A DNA stretch of 40,949 nt from Dehalococcoidia bacterium (GCA_020353235.1 CP070693.1:109015-149963); one strand, 5' to 3'; positions 15,578 to 23,139 are shown, counted from the stretch's first letter. The notes: generated by a model from the letters alone, not told the origin. Translations and numbers: made by a program.

Positions 15578-15839
15578 CTTTAGTCCCTCTTCTGGCTTCC
15601 TCAGCGAACAGCTTGTCGCGGTACTGAGTCAGCCGGTAGCACTCCGGACCCTCACAGGCCAGGTGCCGCTTCAGCTGACTCTCTTTCTTCTTCATCAGCT
15701 TGACCGTTTCTTTATCCGGCTCACCATAACGCTGGTAGGAAATACACTGCGCCGAGCCGTCTTTATTCACCAGCAGGGTCACTTCATCATCCACCGCATC
15801 ACAGTAAATCGTGGTCGCGGTTACCTGCCAATCTACCAT
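15570..15839 (-). CDS. Small Cys-containing hypothetical protein
   Basis: 89 residues (MVDWQVTATTIYCDAVDDEVTLLVNKDGSAQCISYQRYG). The N-terminal half looks like a short beta sheet with Cys at 13 and about 32. The C-terminal half is charged and carries ACEGPECYRLTQYRDK, giving a C-x4-C pair. Four cysteines suggest possible metal binding, but I do not recognise the family. It overlaps the livG start by 8 bp, so it is translated with livG and is probably the first gene of that unit. AGGAGG lies about 15 nt upstream of the ATG, with AGAGGG closer. Confidence 0.6.
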   Translation of the reverse strand: MVDWQVTATTIYCDAVDDEVTLLVNKDGSAQCISYQRYGEPDKETVKLMKKKESQLKRHLACEGPECYRLTQYRDKLFAEEARRGTKVE

Positions 15840-15931
15840 CGGGAAAACCCTCTACCTCCTGATATCGCTACTCATATTACTATTCTCCAGCTCGGAATTC
15901 AATTTATGTCTGGAAATAGAAACAAATTAGT

Positions 15932-15960
15932 TTGCCCACACCTGTGAAACGTGCTATATT
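15932..15960 (+). promoter_or_regulatory. Promoter TTGCCC-17-TATATT of second ABC operon
   Basis: -35 TTGCCC (15932-15937), a 17-bp spacer and -10 TATATT (15955-15960) with extended TG (15952-15953). It leaves a leader of roughly 108 nt before the binding-protein gene at 16075. Confidence 0.65.
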
Positions 15961-16002
15961 GGGTGAGTATTAACTTTAAGGGAAAGTCAGCATCATTCAG
16001 AG

Positions 16003-16025
16003 AGGAGGCGACCAAAGAAATGTGA
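16003..16025 (+). promoter_or_regulatory. Shine-Dalgarno plus AUG-UGA minimal frame
   Basis: AGGAGG (16003-16008), 11 nt, ATG (16020-16022) directly followed by TGA (16023-16025). It lies in the leader of the second binding-protein gene, whose own AGGAGG is at 16063-16068. The layout matches 11233-11255. Confidence 0.45.
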
Positions 16026-16074
16026 GCACTACCCATCATCCGGATGGATAATATCACAATACAGGAGGTTTCAA

Positions 16075-17073
16075 ATGAGAAAGAATGTGTTAAAGGTACT
16101 AATCAGCGTAACTTGTTTGCTAATGGTATTAGCCGTTGCCTTGCCGATGATGACCGGATGTGGACCAGGCACGATGAAGATTGGCATCACCCAGATTGTT
16201 ACTCACCCAGCGCTGGATGCCAATCGCCAGGGCTTCATTGACCAGATGGCGGAAGAAGGCTTCGTGGAAGGGGAAAATGTGGAATATGATTACCGCACCC
16301 CTGAGGGCGATATGACGATAGCCGCATCTATCGCTCAGAAGTTCGTCACCGATAAGGTTGACCTGATTCTGGCCATAGCTACCCCCACTGCGCAGGCTTG
16401 TGTCCAGGCAACCGAAGGCACTGATATTGAGATAGTTTTCGGTTCGGTAACCGACCCGGTAGCCGCGGGCCTGGTGGATAGTTGGGACAAACCCGGTGGC
16501 AGCGTCACCGGCATCAGCGATTGGGCTGATGTAGGCACCCAGATACAGCTGGTGGTCGATATTGTGCCCGATGTTAAGAAGCTGGGCGTCATCTACAATG
16601 CCGGTGAAGTAAACTCCAAAGTGCAGGTAGATGAACTGAAGAAAGTAGCCCCCGCTATGGGCATCACCGAAATCGTGGAGGCTACTGCGGCTACATCAGC
16701 CGATGTGCTGGCGGCAGCTCAATCACTGGTCGGCAGAGTTGATGCCATCTGGATTCCCACCGACAACACCGTGGTATCCGCCTTTGAGTCGGTGGTGAAG
16801 ATCAGCGAAGAGAACCAGATACCGCTCTTTGCTGCTGATGTTGCCACCGTGGAGAGAGGCGCCATCGGCACTCCCGGCATCGACTACTATCAATTAGGCC
16901 GAGAATGTGGTCAGGTAGCCGCCCGTATTCTGCAGGGCGAGAGTCCGGCTGACATCCCAGTGAAGAAAGTGGATATGACCGACCTATTTTTGAACCCGTC
17001 AGCGGCCGAGCGGATGGGCTTAACCATCCCTCAGTCGGTGCTGGACAAAGCCACCGAGATCGTCGGAGAATAA
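16075..17073 (+). CDS. ABC_sub_bind (TrpX-like) substrate-binding lipoprotein
   Basis: 332 residues. Lipoprotein signal with lipobox MTGC (Cys29), then MKIGITQIVTHPALDANRQGFIDQMAEEGFVEGENVEYDYRTPEGD, the hallmark of the ABC_sub_bind family (YNT/TrpX type). IVFGSVTDPVAAGLVDSWDKPGGSVTGISDW is also diagnostic. TrpX homologues in Firmicutes serve tryptophan uptake; others carry unknown ligands, so tryptophan is a hypothesis here. It is the first gene of a three-gene importer with its own promoter; ATG with AGGAGG 6 nt upstream. Confidence 0.9.
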   Translation: MRKNVLKVLISVTCLLMVLAVALPMMTGCGPGTMKIGITQIVTHPALDANRQGFIDQMAEEGFVEGENVEYDYRTPEGDMTIAASIAQKFVTDKVDLILAIATPTAQACVQATEGTDIEIVFGSVTDPVAAGLVDSWDKPGGSVTGISDWADVGTQIQLVVDIVPDVKKLGVIYNAGEVNSKVQVDELKKVAPAMGITEIVEATAATSADVLAAAQSLVGRVDAIWIPTDNTVVSAFESVVKISEENQIPLFAADVATVERGAIGTPGIDYYQLGRECGQVAARILQGESPADIPVKKVDMTDLFLNPSAAERMGLTIPQSVLDKATEIVGE

Positions 17074-17155
17074 GGCTACTATATTAAGCAAGCTTAGTGC
17101 CAGGCACAAACAATAAAATATTTGTTGATTTCCAAACCTGACACCGGAGACAAAA

Positions 17156-18064
17156 TTGGATATCTTCGGAAACATCCTTGGCGTAGCCTGCTACGAAGGG
17201 TTAGTCTTTGGTCTGGTCACTATCGGTGTTTATATCACCTTTCGGGTTCTGGCCTTTCCTGACCTCAGCGTAGACGGCACTTTTCCTCTGGGTGGCGCCA
17301 TCGCGGCGGTGCTGATTGTGGCTGGTGTCAACCCCTTTCTGGCCACGCTGGCGGCTCTGGGCGGCGGACTGGTCGCCGGGCTAGTAACCGGACTGCTCAA
17401 CACCAAACTCAGAATCAGTGCCCTGCTCGCCGGCATCTTGATGATGGTCGGGCTTTATTCCATCAATTTGAGGATAATGAGCGGGGCTAATGTCCCTCTG
17501 CTGCGCGAGGTGACCAGCTTTGATGTCATCGCCGAGCTCTTTGGCTTGCACGGAGGGCTAGCCGTATCCATTACTCTGGTATCGGTAGTGGTCACCCTCT
17601 TTTTCGTGGTACTGAACTGGTTTTTACGCACCGAAATTGGCTTAGCCTTAAGAGCCACCGGCGATAATGAGGAAATGGTGCGCGGCTTCGGCATTGACAC
17701 TGACAAGACAGTACTGCTGGGTTGCTCTGTTTCCAACGGGCTGGTGGCTCTGGCTGGTGCCCTGGTGGCCCAAAACCAAGGGTTCAGCGATGTCGGTATG
17801 GGCATCGGTATGATTGTGCTGGGGCTGGCGGCAGTGATAATCGGCGAAGGGCTGTTTCATCCTAAGGGAATCGCGCCAATATTACTCGCCTGCCTAGGCG
17901 GTACCTTTGTCTATCGCTTATTTATAACAATCGCCCTCCGGCTGGGTATGGCTCCCGGTGACCTGAAGCTTATAACCGCTCTATTAGTGGTGATGGTGCT
18001 GGCGGTACCCTATCTGCAAAAGAGAATGCGGAAGGAGTGGCTGGAACCAGCTAAAAGGTGGTAA
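17156..18064 (+). CDS. ABC permease, TrpY-like
   Basis: 302 residues with about eight to nine hydrophobic segments. FRVLAFPDLSVDGTFPLGGAIAAVLI and LRISALLAGILMMVGLYSINLRIMSG are typical of the permease that travels with ABC_sub_bind proteins. A conserved permease loop appears at LRATGDNEEMVRGFGID. The start is a TTG at 17156 (MDIFGNILGVACYEG), with GGAGA about 7 nt upstream; no ATG is better placed. It overlaps the upstream part of the ATPase frame and is followed immediately by it. Confidence 0.9.
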   Translation: MDIFGNILGVACYEGLVFGLVTIGVYITFRVLAFPDLSVDGTFPLGGAIAAVLIVAGVNPFLATLAALGGGLVAGLVTGLLNTKLRISALLAGILMMVGLYSINLRIMSGANVPLLREVTSFDVIAELFGLHGGLAVSITLVSVVVTLFFVVLNWFLRTEIGLALRATGDNEEMVRGFGIDTDKTVLLGCSVSNGLVALAGALVAQNQGFSDVGMGIGMIVLGLAAVIIGEGLFHPKGIAPILLACLGGTFVYRLFITIALRLGMAPGDLKLITALLVVMVLAVPYLQKRMRKEWLEPAKRW

Positions 18065-18069
18065 TCAAG

Positions 18070-18906
18070 ATGACCACGAAGGCAACCGGAAATCACCGCC
18101 TGCTGCAACTGAAGAGTATTAAGAAAGTATTTGCCCGCGGCACGATTGACGAGGTAACCGCGCTGGCGAGCATAAAGCTGGACATCTATGACCAGGACTT
18201 TGTGACCGTTATCGGCAGCAACGGCGCCGGCAAAACCACCCTGCTCAACATTATCGCCGGAGTCTACCCTCCGGAAAGAGGTGGCAGCGTTACCATAAGT
18301 GATGAGGATGTTACCCATCTTCTAGGATACCGACGGGCGGTCTATATCGGCCGGGTATGGCAGCAACCGGAAACGGGAACCGCCGGCAAGCTGACCATTG
18401 AGGAGAACCTTTCTCTGGCGCTGTTGCGTGGTCAGTCAAGAGGACTGAAGGGGGCCACCAACAAGCAGCGCCGGCAGCTGTTCCGCGAAGAACTAGCCGT
18501 GCTCGGGCTGGGGCTAGAAAACAGGCTGAACACACCGGTCTACACTCTCTCCGGGGGACAGAGGCAGGCTTTATCCCTGGTGATGGCGACCATCTCCAAG
18601 CCGGCGATATTACTGCTTGATGAGCACATCGCCACCCTGGACCCGAAGACAGCTAAAACCGTGCTCGATTTAACCGATAAGATTGTGCGCCTGGAGCAGA
18701 TGACCACCATAATGGTGACCCATAACATGGAGATTGCCCTAAATTACGGCAATCGGCTGATTATGATGCACAAAGGCAGAATTATCGTTGATATGGGTGA
18801 GGCAAAAAAGAAGGCACTCAAGGTCAGTGACCTGGTATCTGCCTTTGAGCGAGCCGCCGGGGAGGAGTTTGATGATGATACCATCCTCCTCAGCCGCGGG
18901 GAGTGA
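18070..18906 (+). CDS. ABC ATPase, TrpZ-like
   Basis: 278 residues from the ATG at 18070, with AGGTGG 9 nt upstream; a GTG at 18058 overlaps the permease stop and is less likely. Walker A GSNGAGKTT (49-57), signature LSGGQRQ, Walker B ILLLDEHIATLDP (His where DEP is usual, as commonly seen in this subfamily) and switch MVTHNME. It energises the adjacent permease. The last gene of the unit; a convergent acetyltransferase follows. Confidence 0.9.
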   Translation: MTTKATGNHRLLQLKSIKKVFARGTIDEVTALASIKLDIYDQDFVTVIGSNGAGKTTLLNIIAGVYPPERGGSVTISDEDVTHLLGYRRAVYIGRVWQQPETGTAGKLTIEENLSLALLRGQSRGLKGATNKQRRQLFREELAVLGLGLENRLNTPVYTLSGGQRQALSLVMATISKPAILLLDEHIATLDPKTAKTVLDLTDKIVRLEQMTTIMVTHNMEIALNYGNRLIMMHKGRIIVDMGEAKKKALKVSDLVSAFERAAGEEFDDDTILLSRGE

Positions 18907-18914
18907 AGGCTGGC

Positions 18915-19349
18915 TCAGACTATTCTCTCCATCTTTTGATGTTTAATACCGGCTTCCACAAACGGCCGCCCCACCGGCTTAAAACCACAGGTCTGATAGA
19001 ATTCAACAACCTGGTGCTGGGCATGAAGAATTAGCTTTTTGATTCCCTCCCCCCTCAACTCCCCCACCAGAAAGTCAACCATTTCTTGGCCTATGCCCAG
19101 ATGACGGAAGGCGAATAAAACCGCCATTCTTTCCAGCTTGGCCTGTCCAGCCGCTAAAAACCTGACCCGGGCAGCGCCGATAACCCTTTGGCCTTCTTTA
19201 ACCACCAGATGCCTGGCGGCACGGTCATTGCCATCGTAAACCAGATTTTCCGGGATGCCCTGCTCCGCCACAAAAACCTGCCGCCACACCACAAAGGCGC
19301 CCTCCAGTTCACCCTCACTGTCGGCAAATTTATAGCTAACTTCCTTCAT
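18915..19349 (-). CDS. GNAT acetyltransferase
   Basis: 144 residues. The acetyl-CoA pyrophosphate loop is present in degenerate form (AVLFAFRHLGIGQEMVDFLVGEL, about 75-97; R/Q-x-x-G-x-G/A class). The later motif VEFYQTCGFKPVGRPF is typical of the ElaA-like branch, as is the N-terminal VWRQVFVAEQGIP. The substrate is unknown. The ATG at 19349 follows a GTG; either could start. It converges with the ABC ATPase gene (8 bp between stops). Confidence 0.85.
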   Translation of the reverse strand: MKEVSYKFADSEGELEGAFVVWRQVFVAEQGIPENLVYDGNDRAARHLVVKEGQRVIGAARVRFLAAGQAKLERMAVLFAFRHLGIGQEMVDFLVGELRGEGIKKLILHAQHQVVEFYQTCGFKPVGRPFVEAGIKHQKMERIV

Positions 19350-19410
19350 CACCGCTAAACCAGTCTAATTATAGCGCAGATAGTGAGTATAAATCCTAGC
19401 CCAGTGAATT

Positions 19411-19445
19411 AAAAAAATAAAACCGACCCGAAAGGCCGGTTTTTA
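19411..19445 (-). terminator. Intrinsic terminator for the RRM gene
   Basis: Stem AAACCG-CC / GG-CGGTTT with one mismatch and a CGAAA-type loop (about 19420-19443). On the minus strand it is followed by a T-rich run (TTTTATTTTTTT). It lies 100 bp after the RRM protein gene and stops transcription before the acetyltransferase; a T run on plus makes it partly bidirectional. Confidence 0.65.
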
Positions 19446-19543
19446 AGTCATTTATTAAAAGGGGGAAAGCCGGAAATTAAAAATTGTCACCGCAAAAGAC
19501 AGCCGCAGTGTTATACCCCAAGCACATAGGGGAGCTGAGTAAT

Positions 19544-19837
19544 CTAGTATTTTCTCCGCTCTCCCCTTCGACCAAAGCCACCGCCACGGTTGTCGGAACG
19601 AGGACGGGCGGCATTAACCACGAGTATGGAGTCCTTCACTGTCTTACCGTTGAGGCCATTAATGGCAGCCTGGCCTTCGGATACCGCCGGCATTTCAACA
19701 AAGCCAAATCCCCGCGACTGCCCGGTATACTTGTCAGTAATAATCTTTACCGAACTCACCTGACCAAAGGCTTCAAATTCCTGTCGCAATTCATCTTCGG
19801 TGACTTCAAAGGACAAATTACCTACATATATATTCAT
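19544..19837 (-). CDS. RRM RNA-binding protein
   Basis: 97 residues: a single RNA recognition motif. RNP2 is IYVGNLSF (3-10) and RNP1 is RGFGFVEM (42-49). Linking elements (TEDELRQEFEAFGQVSSVKIITDKYTGQS) match the canonical fold. A short Arg/Gly-rich tail (RPRSDNRGGGFGRRGERRKY) adds RNA affinity. Bacterial proteins of this kind in cyanobacteria and Chloroflexota are often cold-induced RNA chaperones; that role is inferred here. The leader upstream of the ATG is strongly structured. Confidence 0.93.
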   Translation of the reverse strand: MNIYVGNLSFEVTEDELRQEFEAFGQVSSVKIITDKYTGQSRGFGFVEMPAVSEGQAAINGLNGKTVKDSILVVNAARPRSDNRGGGFGRRGERRKY

Positions 19838-19854
19838 AATTTATACACCTACCA

Positions 19855-19919
19855 AATTTAGTTAAACACACCGGCTGACTATCTTCAGCCCGGGTATGTT
19901 GCTAAGATTAAACTAAATT
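19855..19919 (-). promoter_or_regulatory. Nested hairpin in the leader of the RRM gene
   Basis: Outer arms 19855-19863 and 19911-19919 are perfectly complementary over 9 bp. Inside is a second stem, CCGGCTGA (19871-19878) / TCAGCCCGG (19885-19893), with one bulged base. The structure begins at the stop of the zinc-ribbon gene and ends 18 bp before the RRM ATG, so it can affect both mRNAs. Confidence 0.55.
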
Positions 19920-20223
19920 AGTCCTGTCCCCTCGTTTTAATTTTACTGTAGCACTCGCTACAGTAAACCGGTCTACCTTCACGTGGCTCAAAAGGCACTT
20001 CAGTCTCCTTGCCACACTCAGCGCATACTGCCGGGAAGGTTTGTCGGCGAGACTGGTAGCTATCACCCCTGCCCCGGGATGATCTCCTGGCCTGGCGGCA
20101 TTCGGGGCAGCGCTTGGGCTCGTTGGTATAGCCCTTAGTTTGGAAGAACTGCTGCTCCTCAGCACTGAAGGTGAAGGTGGCTCCGCAATCGGAACACACC
20201 AGTGATTTATCCTGGAAAACCAC
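19918..20223 (-). CDS. Zinc-ribbon protein with two Cys4 motifs
   Basis: 101 residues. The first ribbon uses CSDCG (10-13) and CPEC (39-42); the second uses CAEC (68-71) and CSEC (89-92). A basic Arg/Ser-rich linker (RQARRSSRGRGDSYQSRRQ) joins them. Similar zinc-binding proteins are common in Chloroflexota and clostridia and are of unknown role; nucleic-acid binding is plausible from the charge. The GTG at 20223 has GAGGAGG about 8 nt upstream. It lies 80 bp upstream of the RRM gene on the same strand. Confidence 0.85.
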   Translation of the reverse strand: MVFQDKSLVCSDCGATFTFSAEEQQFFQTKGYTNEPKRCPECRQARRSSRGRGDSYQSRRQTFPAVCAECGKETEVPFEPREGRPVYCSECYSKIKTRGQD

Positions 20224-20505
20224 TAGATGACCTCCTCTCTTTGATTAGTTGGTTCGAGTCTCGGTCACCCAGTACTATTGAGTTTACCTGAAGCATGTGC
20301 AAATAACCTAAACCTAAACCACCACCACTATGATAGCGTAAGGTCAAGCTTTTTACAAGGCAGGCTAAGAACCTTATTTCCCAGCCTAGAATTGTATTCT
20401 AGAACATTGACACTTTACATTAGACCATTTAGTAGTAATGCTATTAGCCAAAAGTGGCAAATATAAGAAAGACCGCAGTTCTTACCCCTAGCCGACGACT
20501 ATCTG
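20224..20505. other. Intergenic stretch without a gene
   Basis: About 280 bp, AT-richer than its neighbours. It has no convincing start, Shine-Dalgarno or terminator. A sequence resembling a tRNA T-loop (TTCGAGT, 20253-20259) is present but its flanks do not pair. Confidence 0.4.
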
Positions 20506-20712
20506 GTGGAGTTTACCCGATATAAGCCAGAACAGGGGCTGTCCCAGGAGGAGAGCACCAGTCTCGCCATCAGTTTTACCAAGAAGCTAAAACGCTTCGA
20601 GCACCCGCTGAACCAAATCATGGATATTGAATCACTGACGCTGTTCCTTCTAGCACAGATGGCTAAGGGTATTACACCGGATAAAGTAAGCAAAATAGGC
20701 TTGAAAAGATAA
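20506..20712 (+). pseudogene. Possible gene remnant
   Basis: The frame reads on from a TAA about 36 nt upstream without an ATG (ERPQFLPLADDYLVEFTRYKPEQGLSQEES...), so the GTG at 20506 is only nominal. The 68 residues are well formed: amphipathic helices, FTKKLKRFEHPLNQIMDIESLTLFLLAQMAKGITPDKVSKIGLKR. There is no Shine-Dalgarno. This looks like the C-terminal end of a lost longer gene. I do not recognise the family. Confidence 0.3.
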
Positions 20713-20728
20713 ACGCCTGGCCGAATGG

Positions 20729-21556
20729 CTAACGGGCACCTCGCCGCCGGAACAAAGACATTAGCCACAGGAAGAAAATGATGCCAAAAAAAGGAAAGGG
20801 CTGAGCGGAAGAAGTCCCCCCGCTTTCCGCCACGGCAGTCACCGTTTCCCCCGGTATTTGTGCCGGCCTCAGCACCTCATCAGTTATCTCGTAAGAAGCC
20901 AGGTTAACATCTATAAACTCCTTTGATGTCCAGCCGAAGGGGTTGTTTTTGCCAGTTGCCTCCGCCCAGACCCACCCCGGCTCACCGTCAAGCTCAAATA
21001 CGGAGCTTGCCTTGTCGTAGCCGGGCAGGGAGACCAGGCAAGCGGTATGCCCCTTACCGGCCACCAGTGCGGAACGGTAACCGGCCGCCCGATACATCAC
21101 CGCCAGCAGTACGGCGCTGTCCTCACAATCGCCGTTGCCGGTACCACTTTCTTGAATTACCGCCGCCATCTCGTCAGCATTCTGGGCAAATTCTTTATAA
21201 TTAAACTGGTCTTCATCAGGGGTATAATTCACCCTGTCCCGCACAAAGTAAAAGATGGCTTCCGCCCGCTGAAACTCATCAGGGTAGTTTCGGGCAATCT
21301 CTTTACCCAGAGCGTGAGCTTCAGCTATTTCCTCACCCAAGCTCTCAAAGGCGATAATCGGCCTGAAACCGGTCTCGGATACCTGGTAGTAACCATTGTC
21401 CCCGTGGGGGGTGGTGCGGCATACCCCCCAGTCGTCATAGACACCATCCGGTTTTTCATAGAAGCCGCTGGAAGAGCTGGCCGAGGCATAGCCGGTGGTG
21501 GCTAACCCGGCCAAAAACAGCCCCAATAAAACCGCCAGAATTCTAACCCGGTGCAT
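20729..21556 (-). CDS. Secreted transglutaminase-like protein with C-terminal anchor
   Basis: 275 residues. A signal peptide (1 to about 26) leads into a transglutaminase/cysteine-protease-like core. The likely catalytic triad is Cys144 (GNGDCEDSAVLLAVMYRAAGY), His170 (GKGHTACLV) and an acidic residue near 199 (WAEATG). The C-terminus is a Ser/Thr-rich linker, one hydrophobic helix (FPFFGIIFFLWLMSLF) and RRRGAR, so the enzyme should be membrane-anchored and face outward. The substrate is unknown. The ATG follows AGAGGG. It starts 10 bp after the DUF350-like gene stops, forming a two-gene operon. Confidence 0.85.
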   Translation of the reverse strand: MHRVRILAVLLGLFLAGLATTGYASASSSSGFYEKPDGVYDDWGVCRTTPHGDNGYYQVSETGFRPIIAFESLGEEIAEAHALGKEIARNYPDEFQRAEAIFYFVRDRVNYTPDEDQFNYKEFAQNADEMAAVIQESGTGNGDCEDSAVLLAVMYRAAGYRSALVAGKGHTACLVSLPGYDKASSVFELDGEPGWVWAEATGKNNPFGWTSKEFIDVNLASYEITDEVLRPAQIPGETVTAVAESGGTSSAQPFPFFGIIFFLWLMSLFRRRGAR

Positions 21557-21566
21557 CTAAATCCCT

Positions 21567-22055
21567 CTACAGCGGCGTAGTCAGCGCGGCGTGGAGTATC
21601 AGCCCCAGAAAGAGCAGATAGCCGAAGACATAGATACCGACCGCAATCGGGTGCTGGTTAATATTGGTGAACGGTATCTTGGGAGTCAGCTTATTCACCA
21701 GGTGAAACAGACCGACACCGAGAAGCAGGCTGACCACAAAACCTACCGCCAGCAGCCCTAGCAGCCTGAAATTGAAGAAGTAATCAAGTAGCGGGCCACC
21801 GATTACGGTGGGGGCAGTGGTGACGCCGTGAATAACCAGACCGACCAGTATTAAAAAACCGCTGGCGAACAGCCCGGTGGCAATCGGGTCCTCTCCAATT
21901 CGCTGGCGCTTGTGAATATGGGGGTTGAGCACATCCAGCGCCCTTATACCCAGCCAAGCAAGGAAAACGCAGACCAGAGACAAGAACAGGGTTCTGCCCA
22001 CCCACAAGAGCACCATAACCCAATAAGGCGCCGCCAAACCGATTCCTTCCATCAT
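21567..22055 (-). CDS. DUF350-like membrane protein with two repeats
   Basis: 162 residues from the ATG at 22055, which has AGGAGG 5 nt upstream; the frame extends to a GTG that overlaps this ribosome site and is rejected. It has about four membrane helices. Two similar units are visible, IRALDVLNPHIHKRQRIGEDPIATGLFASGFLILVGLVIHG and FHLVNKLTPKIPFTNINQHPIAVGIYVFGYLLFLGLILHA. Each has the helix, polar loop (P-x-A-x-G), helix layout of DUF350. The role is unknown; it shares an operon with the transglutaminase-like protein. Confidence 0.7.
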   Translation of the reverse strand: MMEGIGLAAPYWVMVLLWVGRTLFLSLVCVFLAWLGIRALDVLNPHIHKRQRIGEDPIATGLFASGFLILVGLVIHGVTTAPTVIGGPLLDYFFNFRLLGLLAVGFVVSLLLGVGLFHLVNKLTPKIPFTNINQHPIAVGIYVFGYLLFLGLILHAALTTPL

Positions 22056-22155
22056 ATTTACCTCCTCAGGCACACTTTAAGGGCACCAGCCAGCACTTTA
22101 AATTAGCAGTTTCTGGTGCCCTGAGTTACGACCCCGAACCCTTATATCAGTTTGG

Positions 22156-22184
22156 AGTCTAGCCCCCCATAGTGTTATTGTCAA
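22156..22184 (-). promoter_or_regulatory. Promoter TTGACA-17-TAGACT
   Basis: On minus: TTGACA (22179-22184), a 17-bp spacer and TAGACT (22156-22161). It lies about 100 bp before the DUF350-like gene and drives the two-gene operon. Confidence 0.65.
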
Positions 22185-22354
22185 TACCCATATGGCGGCG
22201 CTTTCCCCGGCTCACCAGAAGGCTAAATTCGGCCCCTGTCCCGTCATATGACTAAAGTATCAACCGTTTTCAGGACTTTTTGGTCTTGTGCCTGTCCCCC
22301 CAGCCCTTTCATAATGAACAATACACGATTACAGATTTAATAATGGGGCGGCAA

Positions 22355-22738
22355 ATGGACAAGCTATATAAAACACTACTGATTAAAGCATTTACCCCCT
22401 TCAAAAGGCATCTGGGTGAGAATGACGGCAAACACTGGCCGGCCCGGGTGCTGGACACCCTGGAAACAAAATACCACCTGCTGCCCAAAGATATGCGGCG
22501 CCTGTGGTACCTGCAGCGCCGCATTTCCGCCGGCAATTCGAAAACCGACTACATCTATATTTATGACCGGATGCGCTCACAGGAGCAGAATACACCGATA
22601 AGTGCCTACCGCGACCTGTCCCAAAACCACCGGCTGCTACTTTTCAAGGGCAATGTCTTCCCCAATGGCTCCGTCCACCTAGAAAGGCTTTACTCCACCC
22701 TCCCCCCCACCGTTGCTGCCCCCTTCCCCTCAAATTAA
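22355..22738 (+). CDS. Hypothetical basic protein
   Basis: 127 residues from MDKLYKTLLIKAFTPFKRHLGEND. Upstream in-frame starts exist (22280, 22343), but the extension looks like intergenic sequence. It is soluble, with many Lys/Arg/Tyr (YHLLPKDMRRLWYLQRRISAGNSKTDYIYIYDRMRSQEQ) and no recognised motif. The segment SKTDYIYIYDRM recalls a nucleic-acid or nuclease fold but is not diagnostic. It is probably a single gene; no terminator is clear. Confidence 0.5.
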   Translation: MDKLYKTLLIKAFTPFKRHLGENDGKHWPARVLDTLETKYHLLPKDMRRLWYLQRRISAGNSKTDYIYIYDRMRSQEQNTPISAYRDLSQNHRLLLFKGNVFPNGSVHLERLYSTLPPTVAAPFPSN

Positions 22739-22980
22739 GCCCCCTGATTATCAGCCCCACCTGAATCCGAGACCGGGAAGCCCTGCGCATTACGCTATTA
22801 CGCTAATTCAGCTAGGCATATCTGCCTAATCCCGGCTAAGTAGCGGTAAGCAGAAAGTATAAGTTGACGGTATAAATTTTAGGTATTTTCAGAGGCTGGA
22901 ATTAGGCATCACGACGGAAGCTGGCTCATACCGCGGTGCGGTAAGATTACAGTGGAAATAAAGAGAAAGGAGGTATCACG

Positions 22981-23139
22981 ATGGACGTAATGATTATTTT
23001 AACCCTAGCAGTCCTGATACCGGTGATCCTCTTCCCCGCGGCTCTGGTCTGGTATATAAACATAGATGGCATTGTGCAGGCTGTTCGTGAAGCCAGGGCT
23101 GTCCGCGAGAAGAAAGTAGCCGCCAAGACGCTGGACTAA
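22981..23139 (+). CDS. 52-residue single-helix membrane protein
   Basis: MDVMIILTLAVLIPVILFPAALVWYINIDGIVQAVREARAVREKKVAAKTLD. One transmembrane helix (about 3-25) and a charged amphipathic tail. A strong AAAGGAGGT precedes the ATG by 8 nt, and a good terminator follows at 23210-23245, which supports a real expressed gene. The family is not recognised. Confidence 0.65.
   Translation: MDVMIILTLAVLIPVILFPAALVWYINIDGIVQAVREARAVREKKVAAKTLD

Noticed and set aside
20248-20262. T-loop-like sequence (GTTGGTTCGAGTC) that might be a third tRNA fragment
   Set aside because: The flanking stem bases do not pair (GTTGG against CTCGG), and no acceptor or anticodon arm is visible. Too weak to call.
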